Positions 7,701 to 15,773 of a DNA stretch of 27,679 bases are shown in pieces. Below the pieces are notes generated by a model, which made no database searches, was not told the origin of the DNA, and saw nothing but the letters and a program-made list of their open reading frames with translations. Where the stretch lies: positions 1-27,679 of the forward strand of contig CALQEU020000031.1 of the NCBI GenBank assembly GCA_943329665.2. Reading direction: 5' to 3'. Position 1 is the first letter of the stretch; every line of letters starts with the position of its first letter. The stretch comes from JAJTFW01 sp903922455 (GTDB lineage: Bacteria; Bacteroidota; Bacteroidia; AKYH767-A; OLB10). A program made the position numbers and the translations under genes.

Positions 7701-8824
7701 ATATCCACATTAAAGACAATTGGCACCAATGGAATACGAGCGGGGTCGCGATGAATATTTAATTTTTGAATTAAACTTCCGAAAGTAAATTGTTGATGAT
7801 CGTAAGCATCGAATAAATAACCTTTTCTATATTTTAAATACTCGTTGAATGGCTGGTTGGGTTGAATTTTACTTTTTAGGGGAAGTAAATTTACGCAGTG
7901 ACCCACTAGATTAAATCGGCCTTCTATGTTTTGACCTGCAGCAGGTAATCCCACTACTAAATCTTCTTGCCCTGTTACATGGTAGAGGAATGACTCAAAG
8001 GCGCTTAACATAAGCGTGACGAAACTTGCATTCGTTTTTTTGCTTACGTCGCGCATTCCCTTTACTATTTCTTCAGGTACAATTGCATCGATTCGCTTAG
8101 CATGAAAACTGCGAATTGCAGGACGAGAGTTATCGTTTGGAAATTCAACGATAGGAATTTCATCTTGAAATTGTTGTAACCAAAATGACTCGACCTCTTC
8201 TTTACCTTTGGATTTTATTTCATTCGCTAACTCTTGTGCATACTGAATAAATGAAACAGCAGGCTCTAAAACGGGCATTTCATCTTTTGCGGACGCTGAG
8301 TAAAGAATACTCAAATCACGCAGCATCAAACTCAAGGACCATCCATCACAAATAATATGATGGGCGGTCACAACTAAAGTGAAATCCGTTACACCATAGA
8401 AAATCAAATGTACTCGAATTAATGGACCATTTAATAAATCAAAAGCCTGAAGCGTTGCATCTTTTGCAACCTTTTTTATTAATAGATATTTTTCTTCTTC
8501 TGTATGTACTATAGTTTCAATCCATGGTAGTTGTAATGTTGTTGAAATGTGAATGGAGTGTCCATCTTTGCTAAACGTAGACCGAAGTGCATCATGACGA
8601 TGAACTACCTTTGCAAAAGAATCTTTTAATAATTCTTTATTTAAAGGCCCTGAAATTTTTAAAGTTACCGACTCATTATAGGCACAGTTAGCCGCATCTC
8701 CACCCAATAATACAGAGGTGAAGATTTCGCGTTGTGCTTCTGTCGAAGTAACAGTTGTTGAGTTCGGTGCGAACGGATCAAAGTCAACAGCTTCAAAAGT
8801 TAATTCAGGTGGTATTACTGACAT
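4784..8824 (-). CDS. Nonribosomal peptide synthetase, C-A-PCP-TE (termination module)
   Basis: The second and last module of the assembly line, 1346 aa. The condensation domain covers about residues 25-455 with intact HHIICDG (155-161). Its opening (TEAQREIF..CAYNESVTL) resembles C domains that follow aminotransferase domains. The adenylation domain covers about 480-975, with YVLYTSGSTGKPKG, YKTGD and NGKIDRK (K967). The specificity residues, aligned by hand to GrsA, read D674, I675, L678, A718 (or Q717), L740, G742, L764, I772, W773, K967, closest to glycine-type codes. The PCP has LGGHS with S1024. The thioesterase (about 1068-1340) has GGSFGG (S1154), D1181 and H1321. It starts 16 bp after gene 1 ends, in another frame. 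It should accept the aminated chain from gene 1, add one amino acid, and release the product by hydrolysis or cyclisation. Confidence 0.95.
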   Translation of the reverse strand: MSVIPPELTFEAVDFDPFAPNSTTVTSTEAQREIFTSVLLGGDAANCAYNESVTLKISGPLNKELLKDSFAKVVHRHDALRSTFSKDGHSIHISTTLQLPWIETIVHTEEEKYLLIKKVAKDATLQAFDLLNGPLIRVHLIFYGVTDFTLVVTAHHIICDGWSLSLMLRDLSILYSASAKDEMPVLEPAVSFIQYAQELANEIKSKGKEEVESFWLQQFQDEIPIVEFPNDNSRPAIRSFHAKRIDAIVPEEIVKGMRDVSKKTNASFVTLMLSAFESFLYHVTGQEDLVVGLPAAGQNIEGRFNLVGHCVNLLPLKSKIQPNQPFNEYLKYRKGYLFDAYDHQQFTFGSLIQKLNIHRDPARIPLVPIVFNVDIGFSEGFHFEGCTFEVSTNPRHFENFEIFLNASGTGNQLTLECTFNNDLFTEEMMQIRMQEFICIMQSIIENPEKPVGFLNALTPIEKGIFEKNNDTKIIHEKRLGIHECIEETTDTLKKNHIAIVAGDKHITYEELNFLSGHWAARLQARGIKEGDFIGVCMRRSAELPVILLSILKSGAAYIPLDPDFPADRLQYMVEDAPAKQVIISKELQEELQFPADKVLFFEDLKNETNGIEYTKNAVTHETLAYVLYTSGSTGKPKGVAVRHASVTNLLNDLAAKMGLDREERLLSVTTISFDISVLEFFMPLMHGAGLHLANKTQAMDPRWLSNYIDQKAIRFMQATPATYDLLFAGGWQGKKDLAVLCGGEALRIELATKLLSCNRDLWNLYGPTETTIWSTVSLVTQQTLHRQRNGILSIGKAVANTKTFIMDPHGRPCPVGVSGELWIGGEGVSAGYLNRPELTAEKFIPSPDGLGMVYKTGDRVVMDLSGNLFFMNRFDHQVKVRGYRVELGEIETAINNCDLIQQSVVLTHPDKSGQNMLVVWFKATTTELSNEDIISRCKSSIVKELPVYMVPAVWIPMQDFPLTPNGKIDRKALPLPGAVEIDRNKLKEEVTTPLEKTIIKLWEEVLQVPNIRLDDDFFQLGGHSILAVKIMVDLENMMNKKLPLAVLFTSPTIRALSSLYEEHEDEKIWHPIVPLREGGINKALYFAHGISGNVFKYHGLGQRLRGSQPSYGLQAYGLNGVDIPFHDMQQMAAFHIKAIRAVQPEGPYYLAGGSFGGYLAYEMAIQLKEAGEEIGFLCIFDIDAAKKKDFLPAGMKQIVDVQLLAERFVKRAVELAKADKDERKIYFDARKKQQDRNNDIESWLEKYKVTEMIGAESAAYFRRIEEACHDALMSYKIREYDGDILLVRAQDSYYNNEYDDDLGWSHFVKGKVDVLFAPGDHNSIFWPPNVEFLADKIGDELEKTMR

Positions 8825-8840
8825 ACAATTATAAAAGTAA

Positions 8841-11800
8841 TTAATTATTGTTAAGTTTCAAATATTTGCCTGGACGAGACGGATCTGGAACGAACCAGCC
8901 TGGACTTCCATCTGGATTTTTTCCTAGCATAGCTCCGGGAATAGGAGGGTTGTTTGAATTAAAAGAGGGATGAGCAATGCTTGATTTCCCATTTACTTTT
9001 TGACCGTTGGTATGTCCTGGAATAAATCCAAGTTCAACAATTTCCAAGAGCGCTTCTTTAAATTTATAAATGATGGTGTCAATATCTTCTTGCGTATGTG
9101 CTTCTGTTAAGAAACAAGGGAACCCATCATAAATATGAATGCCTTTATGTCTAAGAATTAAAAATAACAAATCAATGTTATACATATCCGCATCATATTT
9201 TGGTTTAAATAGCGAACCAAAATGAACAATATGAAAGTTTGTTTTTAAGTGCTCACAATAGGTATTAATTTCTTCAGCAAGTCGAGTCGTATTATTTGTT
9301 AATGATTCTTGTAATGCTTCTCCCTTTTCTTTCATGCGAAGCAAAACGGCTTTTGCAGCAGCAAGTGCAAAGGGATGTCGAACAAAAGTTCCGGCGAAAT
9401 AAGTAACTCCAATTTCAGGAACGCTTTTATCACCATATTGCCAATGACCGCCATCTAATGCATCCATGTATTCACGCTTTCCTGCGATAACACCGATGGG
9501 CATTCCGCCTCCTACTACTTTGCCGTAAGTACCAAGATCAGCTTTCACATTGAAAAATTGCTGCGCTCCTCCTGGTAAGGTTCTGAACCCTGTTATTACT
9601 TCATCAAAAATAAGAAGGCTACCAGCATCAGTTGTAATTTTTCTTACTTCTTGCAAAAATTCTTTTGGATGGAAATCAGCTCTTCGGCTTTGTACCGGCT
9701 CAACCAATACTGCAGCAATTTCATGCGCATATTCTTTGATGATGGCTAGCGCTTCTGGTGTACCGTAATCTAACACCAACATATTTTGTACCGCTTCAGG
9801 CATGATACCTGCCGCCGCCGGAATGGACTTTAATTTTTTAGTTCCTCGTAAAATTACTTCGTCGTTGATGCCATGATAAGAACCGTTGAAACAAATTACA
9901 GTTGATCGACCTGTAACGGTACGGGCTATACGAAGTGCACCGAGTACAGCTTCTGATCCAGTGTTGCAGAATCCAGCACGATCATAGTTTGTAAGTTCGC
10001 AAATCATCTTCGCTACATCTCCCGCTAATTCATGTTGTGGACCTAATTCATATCCTTTTTGTAGTTGTTCTTGTAATGCTTCAACAATGAATGGGGGATT
10101 GTGTCCAAACATGTTTGATCCAAATCCATTTAATACGTCTAAATATTCATTACCATCAATATCCCAAATTTTTGAACCAAGCGAACGGTTCACTACAGGC
10201 TGATACGTTACTTCTTTTAAATGGGGTTTGAATCCCGTTACTACTCGAGGATCTGCTAAATGCGCACGATGCTCTTGTGTATATTCTTTTGACTTTTTTG
10301 TTCTCGAATTATATGCATCAATAAAAGCACTCAACCATTTCTGTTGCGCAATAGTAAATTGATTGTTGGTTAACTTTTCTATTCTTGCTACAGCACCAAA
10401 TGGTTTCTTTAATTCGTTTTCTTCATCAGCACTTACAAACGGTGTATCGTTTTGTTGAGAATAAGTTGCAGAAGAAGGAGCAGTGTTCGTAAGGGAAGAT
10501 GGTGTTGAAAGTGGTACGTGAGCTTGTCCGCTCATCATTTGCAATTGTTGTTGCATCACTTGTAGTTGTTGTGTGATGAGCCATTGTAAATTCCCATTTT
10601 CCGCATTCATATTTCCCGTAGGCATCATGGAAGGGGCCTGTTGTTGTGGAGTTGAAGTAGAACGAGATGAAACAGGCGGTGGTGATGCGACGACTATTTC
10701 AGCAGGCAGTTGCTGATCGAGGTAAGTAGATAGCGAGTTTAACGAAGATAAATCTTCATTGAGTTGTCGGAATGACACCTTGGTATTATATTTTTTTGTG
10801 AGGGTGAGTGCGATTTGTGTGAGAAAAAGAGAGTCGAGACCGAGCTCTACAAATCCAGCATCACGATCAGCCCCATCCAATTCGATACCCGAAGCTTCTT
10901 CAAGAATTTCGGAGATCTCTTTTATTAGTCGTTCCTTACGTTGAGGCATGGCAGAAGCAAATGATGTTGTTATTATTTCAGAAGTGTTGTTTATATTATT
11001 TTCTTGAATGAGATTAGAACTTCCCATTAGTGGTGGATCTAACCAAAATTCTTTATGTTCGAATGGATAGCCTGGCAAAGCAATGCGATGTCTTTTTTCC
11101 AGAGCGTAAAAGTTATTGAGGTCGATGGTAATTCCATTCAACCATAATTGTCCTATAGCACTAATCATATTCGTCCATTCGGCGTCATTCAAAGAATGAT
11201 CACCTAAAGAGGGAACTGCTTTTTGCGATTTAGGATCGATGGCTTGTTGTCGAGCTAATGTAGATGCTGTATTGCGTGGACCTAATTCCAGCATGATATA
11301 CTTTGGTTCATCTGTCCAAATGGCTTTCACCCCTTCGGCAAAACGAACGGCTTCTCGTAAATGATTTGCCCAATACATGGGATCTGTTGCTTCACCATCC
11401 GTCATCCATTTTTTAGTAACGGTAGAAAGTATAGGAATTTTTGGTGCATGTAATGTAGCTTTTCGTACGATCTCTGCAAAAGGTTCCACCATGGGATCCA
11501 TCATTGGAGAATGAAAAGCATGAGAGGTATGAAGGGCTTTGCAAACGACTTCTTCTGCTTCCCACTTTTGTTGAAGTTTTGCTAATTCTTCGTGAGGTCC
11601 AGCCACCACACAAAGTTGTGGACCGTTGACAGCAGCAATGGAAATTTTATCATTGAGCAAGGGAATAATTGCTTCTTCAGGCAATCGCACGGAAAGCATT
11701 CCACCTTCCGGACAACTTTGCATCATCTTTCCGCGGTTAGCCACCACCGTTAGTGCATCTTCTAAACTGAATACACCTGCAATAGTAGCAGCAACGAATT

Positions 11801-14800
11801 CGCCAATGCTATGACCGATGAGTGCTTTAGGATGTATTCCCCAACTCATCCACAACTGTGCTAAACTATAACCAATAGTGAATAAAGCAGGCTGAGTATA
11901 ATATGTTTGTTTTAATAATTTTTCAGCATCCGCATCACCATCTGTTGCAAATAATAATGTACGAAGATCTCGTCCTAAAATGGGTGCTAAAATTTCATTA
12001 CAACGATCAACCGCATCTTTGAAAACGATTTCATCACGATACAATGCCGTTCCCATTCCAACATATTGCGAACCTTGACCTGGAAACATAAATACAACGC
12101 CGTTGGCTTGTTGTGTATAATGTTGCTTCGCACTTCTTTTGTTGTCCGACTGTTCTAATTGTTGAATCGCATCTTCATAATTTTCTGTTGCTACAAACCA
12201 ACGATGTGGAAAATCGTGCCTTCCTTTTTGCAATGTGTAGGATAAATCAGCAAGCGATAGACTAGGATTTGTTTTTAAAAATTCTTTTAATTCTTCTTTT
12301 CTTAAAGCGAGCGCCGTTTCTGTTTTTGCAGAAAGCGCAATCAATTGTTTACTTCGAGATATTCCAGAAGAAACTGTTTGTGGAGCTTCTTCTAAAATAA
12401 CATGGGCATTAGTTCCACCTACACCAAATGAGCTGACACCAGCTCTACGTGGAAGTAAATCGGTGTTCCAAGCATTGTGTTTGTCATTCACATAAAATGG
12501 TGTTTTTGCAAAATCGATTTGTGAATTTGCTTTTTCATAAAATAAATTACGCGGAATTTCTTTATGATGCAAGGCCAAAACCGTCTTAATAAATCCAGCA
12601 ACACCAGCAGCAGCAGTTAAATGTCCGAAGTTCGTTTTTACAGAGCCCAGCGCACAGTATTGATTTTTGTCGGTATGCTCACGAAAAGCTTTTGTTAATC
12701 CTTCTATTTCGATGGGATCACCCAATGGCGTTGCGGTACCATGTGTTTCTACATAAGAGATACTAGATGCTTCAACACCAGCCATAGCTTGCGCCATACT
12801 TATTACGGCAGATTGTCCATCTACACTTGGGGCTGTAAAACTTCCTTTTTCACTACCATCATTATTAAGAGCTACTCCACGAACCACAGCATAAACAGTA
12901 TCACCATCGGCAAGTGCATCTTCATAACGTTTTAGAACAACGATTCCAGCTCCGTCACTAAAAACAGTTCCGCGAGCGCCATCGTCAAAAGTTCGGGTAT
13001 GCCCATCGTTAGAATACATCGCACCTTCTTCATAACGTTGTCCGCTATTCACAGGGGAAGTAATGGCAGATCCGCCCGCCAATACCATATCACATTCTCT
13101 ATTCCATAGTGAATTGCAAGCTTGTGCAATAGCAGTTAAAGAAGTGGAGCAAGCCGTATGTACACTCACAGCAAGACCTTTCAAATTTAATTCGTAGGCA
13201 ACGCGTGTGGCAATATAATCTTTTTCATTTTGTGTCATTGCCAGGAATGAACCCACGCGACGAACAGCATCTGTATTAGGAAGTACATTATTTAAATAAT
13301 ATGTGCTGTTTCCCATTCCTGCAAAAACACCAATTAATCCATCATAACGGTTGGGGCTATACCCTGAATATTCTAACGCATTCCATGCTAATTCTAAAAA
13401 CACACGTTGTTGTGGATCGGTTACTTTAGCAACATTCGGATTCATCTGAAAGAAAGCGGCATCAAAGCCTTTCGCATCTTTGATAACTCCTCTTGCTCGT
13501 ATATAGTTTGGATCGTTTACTAAATCGGAAGGCAACGATGGATCTAATTCTTCTGGAGAAAAGAAACGAATGCTTTCTACTCCGTTTTTTAAATTATCCC
13601 AGAATTGATCAACGGTTTCTGCACCGGGAAAACGCAATGACATTCCAATAACAGCTATTGCATCTTGCACCGATTGCGTTCCTTTCTGATGACGCGCTTT
13701 TGCTCGCGCTTCCATGTCTTTTTTCAGACTTTTGTTATTTTCTTTTCCATCAATACTTGCCGATAATGCAACGATGGTTGGATATTGATATACTTTTATA
13801 ACAGACAAATCAATGGCATGCTCCATTTTCAAAAGCGCAACGGATTGCAATGCCAATAATGAATTTCCTCCTAAATCAAAGAAGTTATCGTTGATACCAA
13901 TCGCATCAATATTTAATAAGGTCGACCAAAGTTTACAAAGTATTTTTTGATTTTCGTTTTCAGCAGCTACATAAGGGATCCCTAATTCGGGACGCTTGGT
14001 ATCAGGAATAGGCAATGACTTACGATCAATTTTTCCACTCGGAGTACGCGGTAAATCGTCCAATTGAACGATGGCCGACGGCATCATATAATCGGGAAGC
14101 ATCGTCTGTAAAAAAGTACGCACATCTTTTACATGAAGTTCATGTCCTTTTTCGAAAACGAGATATCCAACTAATTTTTTCTCCCCTGGTTTATCTTCAC
14201 GTACGGTAGCTGCAGCTTGAATTACATTTTTAAATCGACCAAGTGCTACTTCAATTTCACCTAACTCGATTCGATAACCACGAACTTTAACTTGACCATC
14301 TATCCTTCCTAAATATTGAATATTCCCATCGGGAAGTTTCTTCGCCAAGTCGCCCGTCTTGTAAAGTTTTTCGGATGTATTAAATGGATTCGATGTAAAT
14401 CTTTCCTTTGTTAAATCATCTCTATTCAAATATCCATCAGCTAAACAAAGTCCAGAAGCAAATAATTCTCCTTCTTCACCATCCTTTACCGGTTTCCCCT
14501 TTTCATCCAGCAAATACACTTCGGAATTTTGTATTACTTTTCCGATAGGAGGTAGTAACGGCCATGTTGCTGGAGCACCTTCTAACAGGTGCGAGGTAAC
14601 GACATGTGTTTCGGTAGGGCCGTAATGATTAAATAATTTGCAACGAGGAATGCGATTAAAAAAATCGATGATGGCTGGAGTTACTTGAAGTTGTTCGCCT
14701 GCGGTGATCACTTCTTGCAAACAAGTTAAGTTGGCATTCGTTTTTTTAGATAACTCGCACAAACTTTGCAAGGCAACGAATGGAAGAAAAATTCTATTGA

Positions 14801-15509
14801 TATTATTTTTTTCGATGTAATTTAAAAGCACCGGAGCATTCAATCTTTCTTCATCACCAATCAAACAGATGCATCCGCCATCACACCACGTACTAAATAT
14901 TTCTTGGAAATGCACATCAAAACTGATAGGTGCAAATTGGAGGGTGCGCCCTTCGTCATGAACTCCGGTTTGGTGCAACTGCCAATCTATCAAGTTCAAC
15001 AGTGCTTTGTGTGGCATCTTTACCCCTTTTGGCTGACCCGTAGATCCGGATGTAAAAAGGACATAGGCGGCTTGATCTTTATCAATATTTAAATCGAGGT
15101 TTGCCTCTTCTTTCTCTTTGTTGATGGATTGAATATCAATAATTTGAAATGCGCCTTGAGGTAATTTCATTCCGATTGAAGGAGTGCTCACCATGACTGA
15201 AATATTGCTGATTTCGGCCATGTATTGAAGTCGCTCCATGGGATAGTCTATATCGAAAGGCACATAAGCAGCTCCAGCCTTCAATATTCCCAAAATGGCT
15301 ACCATCAGGTCACAAGATCGCTCTAGACAGACACCAACAAAGCCGTTTTTTACACCGTTGATTTGTCCCAACTGTTGGGCTAAAGCATTTGCTTGACTAT
15401 TCAGTTCTGCATAACTAAGCGACTGGTTTCCATGCAAAACAGCCTGTCTATCAGGATGCTGCGCAGCTCTGGCTTCTACTTGCGAATGGATATTTTTAAA
15501 AGTTGGCAT
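8841..15509 (-). CDS. Hybrid NRPS-PKS: A-PCP-KS-AT-ACP-aminotransferase (loading and extension module)
   Basis: A 2222-aa megasynthase starting at ATG 15509. The adenylation domain (about 8-505) has FTSGSTGQPKG and SGKIDRK. Its code, aligned by hand to GrsA, reads D198 V199 Q202 F241 I268 A270 H295 V303 V304 K493, like proline codes. The PCP has LGGNS (S550). The ketosynthase (about 613-1040) has C787, H923 and H963. The acyltransferase (about 1137-1430) has GHSIGE (S1234) and HAFH (1330-1333), the malonyl-CoA type. The ACP has LGLDS (S1560). A Q/M/S/T-rich linker (about 1605-1700) leads to a PLP aminotransferase of the glutamate-1-semialdehyde aminomutase type (about 1745-2165), with D1969 and PLP lysine K1997 in GKVVGGGMPIG. 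The tail (2166-2222) contains NPDGSPGWFVPDP. No KR, DH, ER or MT domain is present. Such aminotransferases in mycosubtilin and microcystin synthases aminate beta-keto thioesters, which implies a beta-amino product here. Confidence 0.95.
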   Translation of the reverse strand: MPTFKNIHSQVEARAAQHPDRQAVLHGNQSLSYAELNSQANALAQQLGQINGVKNGFVGVCLERSCDLMVAILGILKAGAAYVPFDIDYPMERLQYMAEISNISVMVSTPSIGMKLPQGAFQIIDIQSINKEKEEANLDLNIDKDQAAYVLFTSGSTGQPKGVKMPHKALLNLIDWQLHQTGVHDEGRTLQFAPISFDVHFQEIFSTWCDGGCICLIGDEERLNAPVLLNYIEKNNINRIFLPFVALQSLCELSKKTNANLTCLQEVITAGEQLQVTPAIIDFFNRIPRCKLFNHYGPTETHVVTSHLLEGAPATWPLLPPIGKVIQNSEVYLLDEKGKPVKDGEEGELFASGLCLADGYLNRDDLTKERFTSNPFNTSEKLYKTGDLAKKLPDGNIQYLGRIDGQVKVRGYRIELGEIEVALGRFKNVIQAAATVREDKPGEKKLVGYLVFEKGHELHVKDVRTFLQTMLPDYMMPSAIVQLDDLPRTPSGKIDRKSLPIPDTKRPELGIPYVAAENENQKILCKLWSTLLNIDAIGINDNFFDLGGNSLLALQSVALLKMEHAIDLSVIKVYQYPTIVALSASIDGKENNKSLKKDMEARAKARHQKGTQSVQDAIAVIGMSLRFPGAETVDQFWDNLKNGVESIRFFSPEELDPSLPSDLVNDPNYIRARGVIKDAKGFDAAFFQMNPNVAKVTDPQQRVFLELAWNALEYSGYSPNRYDGLIGVFAGMGNSTYYLNNVLPNTDAVRRVGSFLAMTQNEKDYIATRVAYELNLKGLAVSVHTACSTSLTAIAQACNSLWNRECDMVLAGGSAITSPVNSGQRYEEGAMYSNDGHTRTFDDGARGTVFSDGAGIVVLKRYEDALADGDTVYAVVRGVALNNDGSEKGSFTAPSVDGQSAVISMAQAMAGVEASSISYVETHGTATPLGDPIEIEGLTKAFREHTDKNQYCALGSVKTNFGHLTAAAGVAGFIKTVLALHHKEIPRNLFYEKANSQIDFAKTPFYVNDKHNAWNTDLLPRRAGVSSFGVGGTNAHVILEEAPQTVSSGISRSKQLIALSAKTETALALRKEELKEFLKTNPSLSLADLSYTLQKGRHDFPHRWFVATENYEDAIQQLEQSDNKRSAKQHYTQQANGVVFMFPGQGSQYVGMGTALYRDEIVFKDAVDRCNEILAPILGRDLRTLLFATDGDADAEKLLKQTYYTQPALFTIGYSLAQLWMSWGIHPKALIGHSIGEFVAATIAGVFSLEDALTVVANRGKMMQSCPEGGMLSVRLPEEAIIPLLNDKISIAAVNGPQLCVVAGPHEELAKLQQKWEAEEVVCKALHTSHAFHSPMMDPMVEPFAEIVRKATLHAPKIPILSTVTKKWMTDGEATDPMYWANHLREAVRFAEGVKAIWTDEPKYIMLELGPRNTASTLARQQAIDPKSQKAVPSLGDHSLNDAEWTNMISAIGQLWLNGITIDLNNFYALEKRHRIALPGYPFEHKEFWLDPPLMGSSNLIQENNINNTSEIITTSFASAMPQRKERLIKEISEILEEASGIELDGADRDAGFVELGLDSLFLTQIALTLTKKYNTKVSFRQLNEDLSSLNSLSTYLDQQLPAEIVVASPPPVSSRSTSTPQQQAPSMMPTGNMNAENGNLQWLITQQLQVMQQQLQMMSGQAHVPLSTPSSLTNTAPSSATYSQQNDTPFVSADEENELKKPFGAVARIEKLTNNQFTIAQQKWLSAFIDAYNSRTKKSKEYTQEHRAHLADPRVVTGFKPHLKEVTYQPVVNRSLGSKIWDIDGNEYLDVLNGFGSNMFGHNPPFIVEALQEQLQKGYELGPQHELAGDVAKMICELTNYDRAGFCNTGSEAVLGALRIARTVTGRSTVICFNGSYHGINDEVILRGTKKLKSIPAAAGIMPEAVQNMLVLDYGTPEALAIIKEYAHEIAAVLVEPVQSRRADFHPKEFLQEVRKITTDAGSLLIFDEVITGFRTLPGGAQQFFNVKADLGTYGKVVGGGMPIGVIAGKREYMDALDGGHWQYGDKSVPEIGVTYFAGTFVRHPFALAAAKAVLLRMKEKGEALQESLTNNTTRLAEEINTYCEHLKTNFHIVHFGSLFKPKYDADMYNIDLLFLILRHKGIHIYDGFPCFLTEAHTQEDIDTIIYKFKEALLEIVELGFIPGHTNGQKVNGKSSIAHPSFNSNNPPIPGAMLGKNPDGSPGWFVPDPSRPGKYLKLNNN

Positions 15510-15599
15510 GTGGTGTATCGGGCAACAGTCTGATTTTATGTCGGGCAGCCGAGCTATATTTAACTCACAATAGAGGTAAAAGTTTCAGCAATACGCAGA

Positions 15600-15607
15600 C
15601 AAAACTA
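15600..15607 (-). promoter_or_regulatory. Candidate -7 box of the assembly-line operon
   Basis: The reverse strand reads TAGTTTTG, a full match to the Bacteroidota TAnnTTTG element. A possible -33 TTG (reverse strand of 15631-15633) is 23 nt away, a little longer than the usual spacing near 20. It would give a leader of roughly 80-90 nt before ATG 15509. Confidence 0.45.
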
Positions 15608-15685
15608 CATTTTTTTGCAGGGGAATATTACAATTAAATCAATGAATTTGTGTTTATTTTGTTTTGAGCTTATTTCTTTATCAAA

Positions 15686-15717
15686 TTGTGGGTCAAAATG
15701 GCAGTTTTTATCCTTTG
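15686..15717 (+). promoter_or_regulatory. Candidate promoter of htpG
   Basis: TTG at 15686-15688 is followed after exactly 20 nt by TATCCTTTG (15709-15717), one base longer than consensus TAnnTTTG. Transcription would begin about 50 nt before the htpG ATG. No heat-shock operator such as CIRCE is visible in the 264-bp divergent region 15510-15773. Confidence 0.45.
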
Positions 15718-15773
15718 GCAAGCATATTGACTCGTGGTGAAACGGATTAAAAAGTAAAAAAATAAAGATAGAT

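Noticed and set aside
4045..15509. Horizontal transfer of the assembly-line operon judged by base composition
   Set aside because: By eye, composition and codon use resemble the neighbouring genes; no transposase, tRNA or integration site flanks it. A computed codon-usage comparison would be needed.
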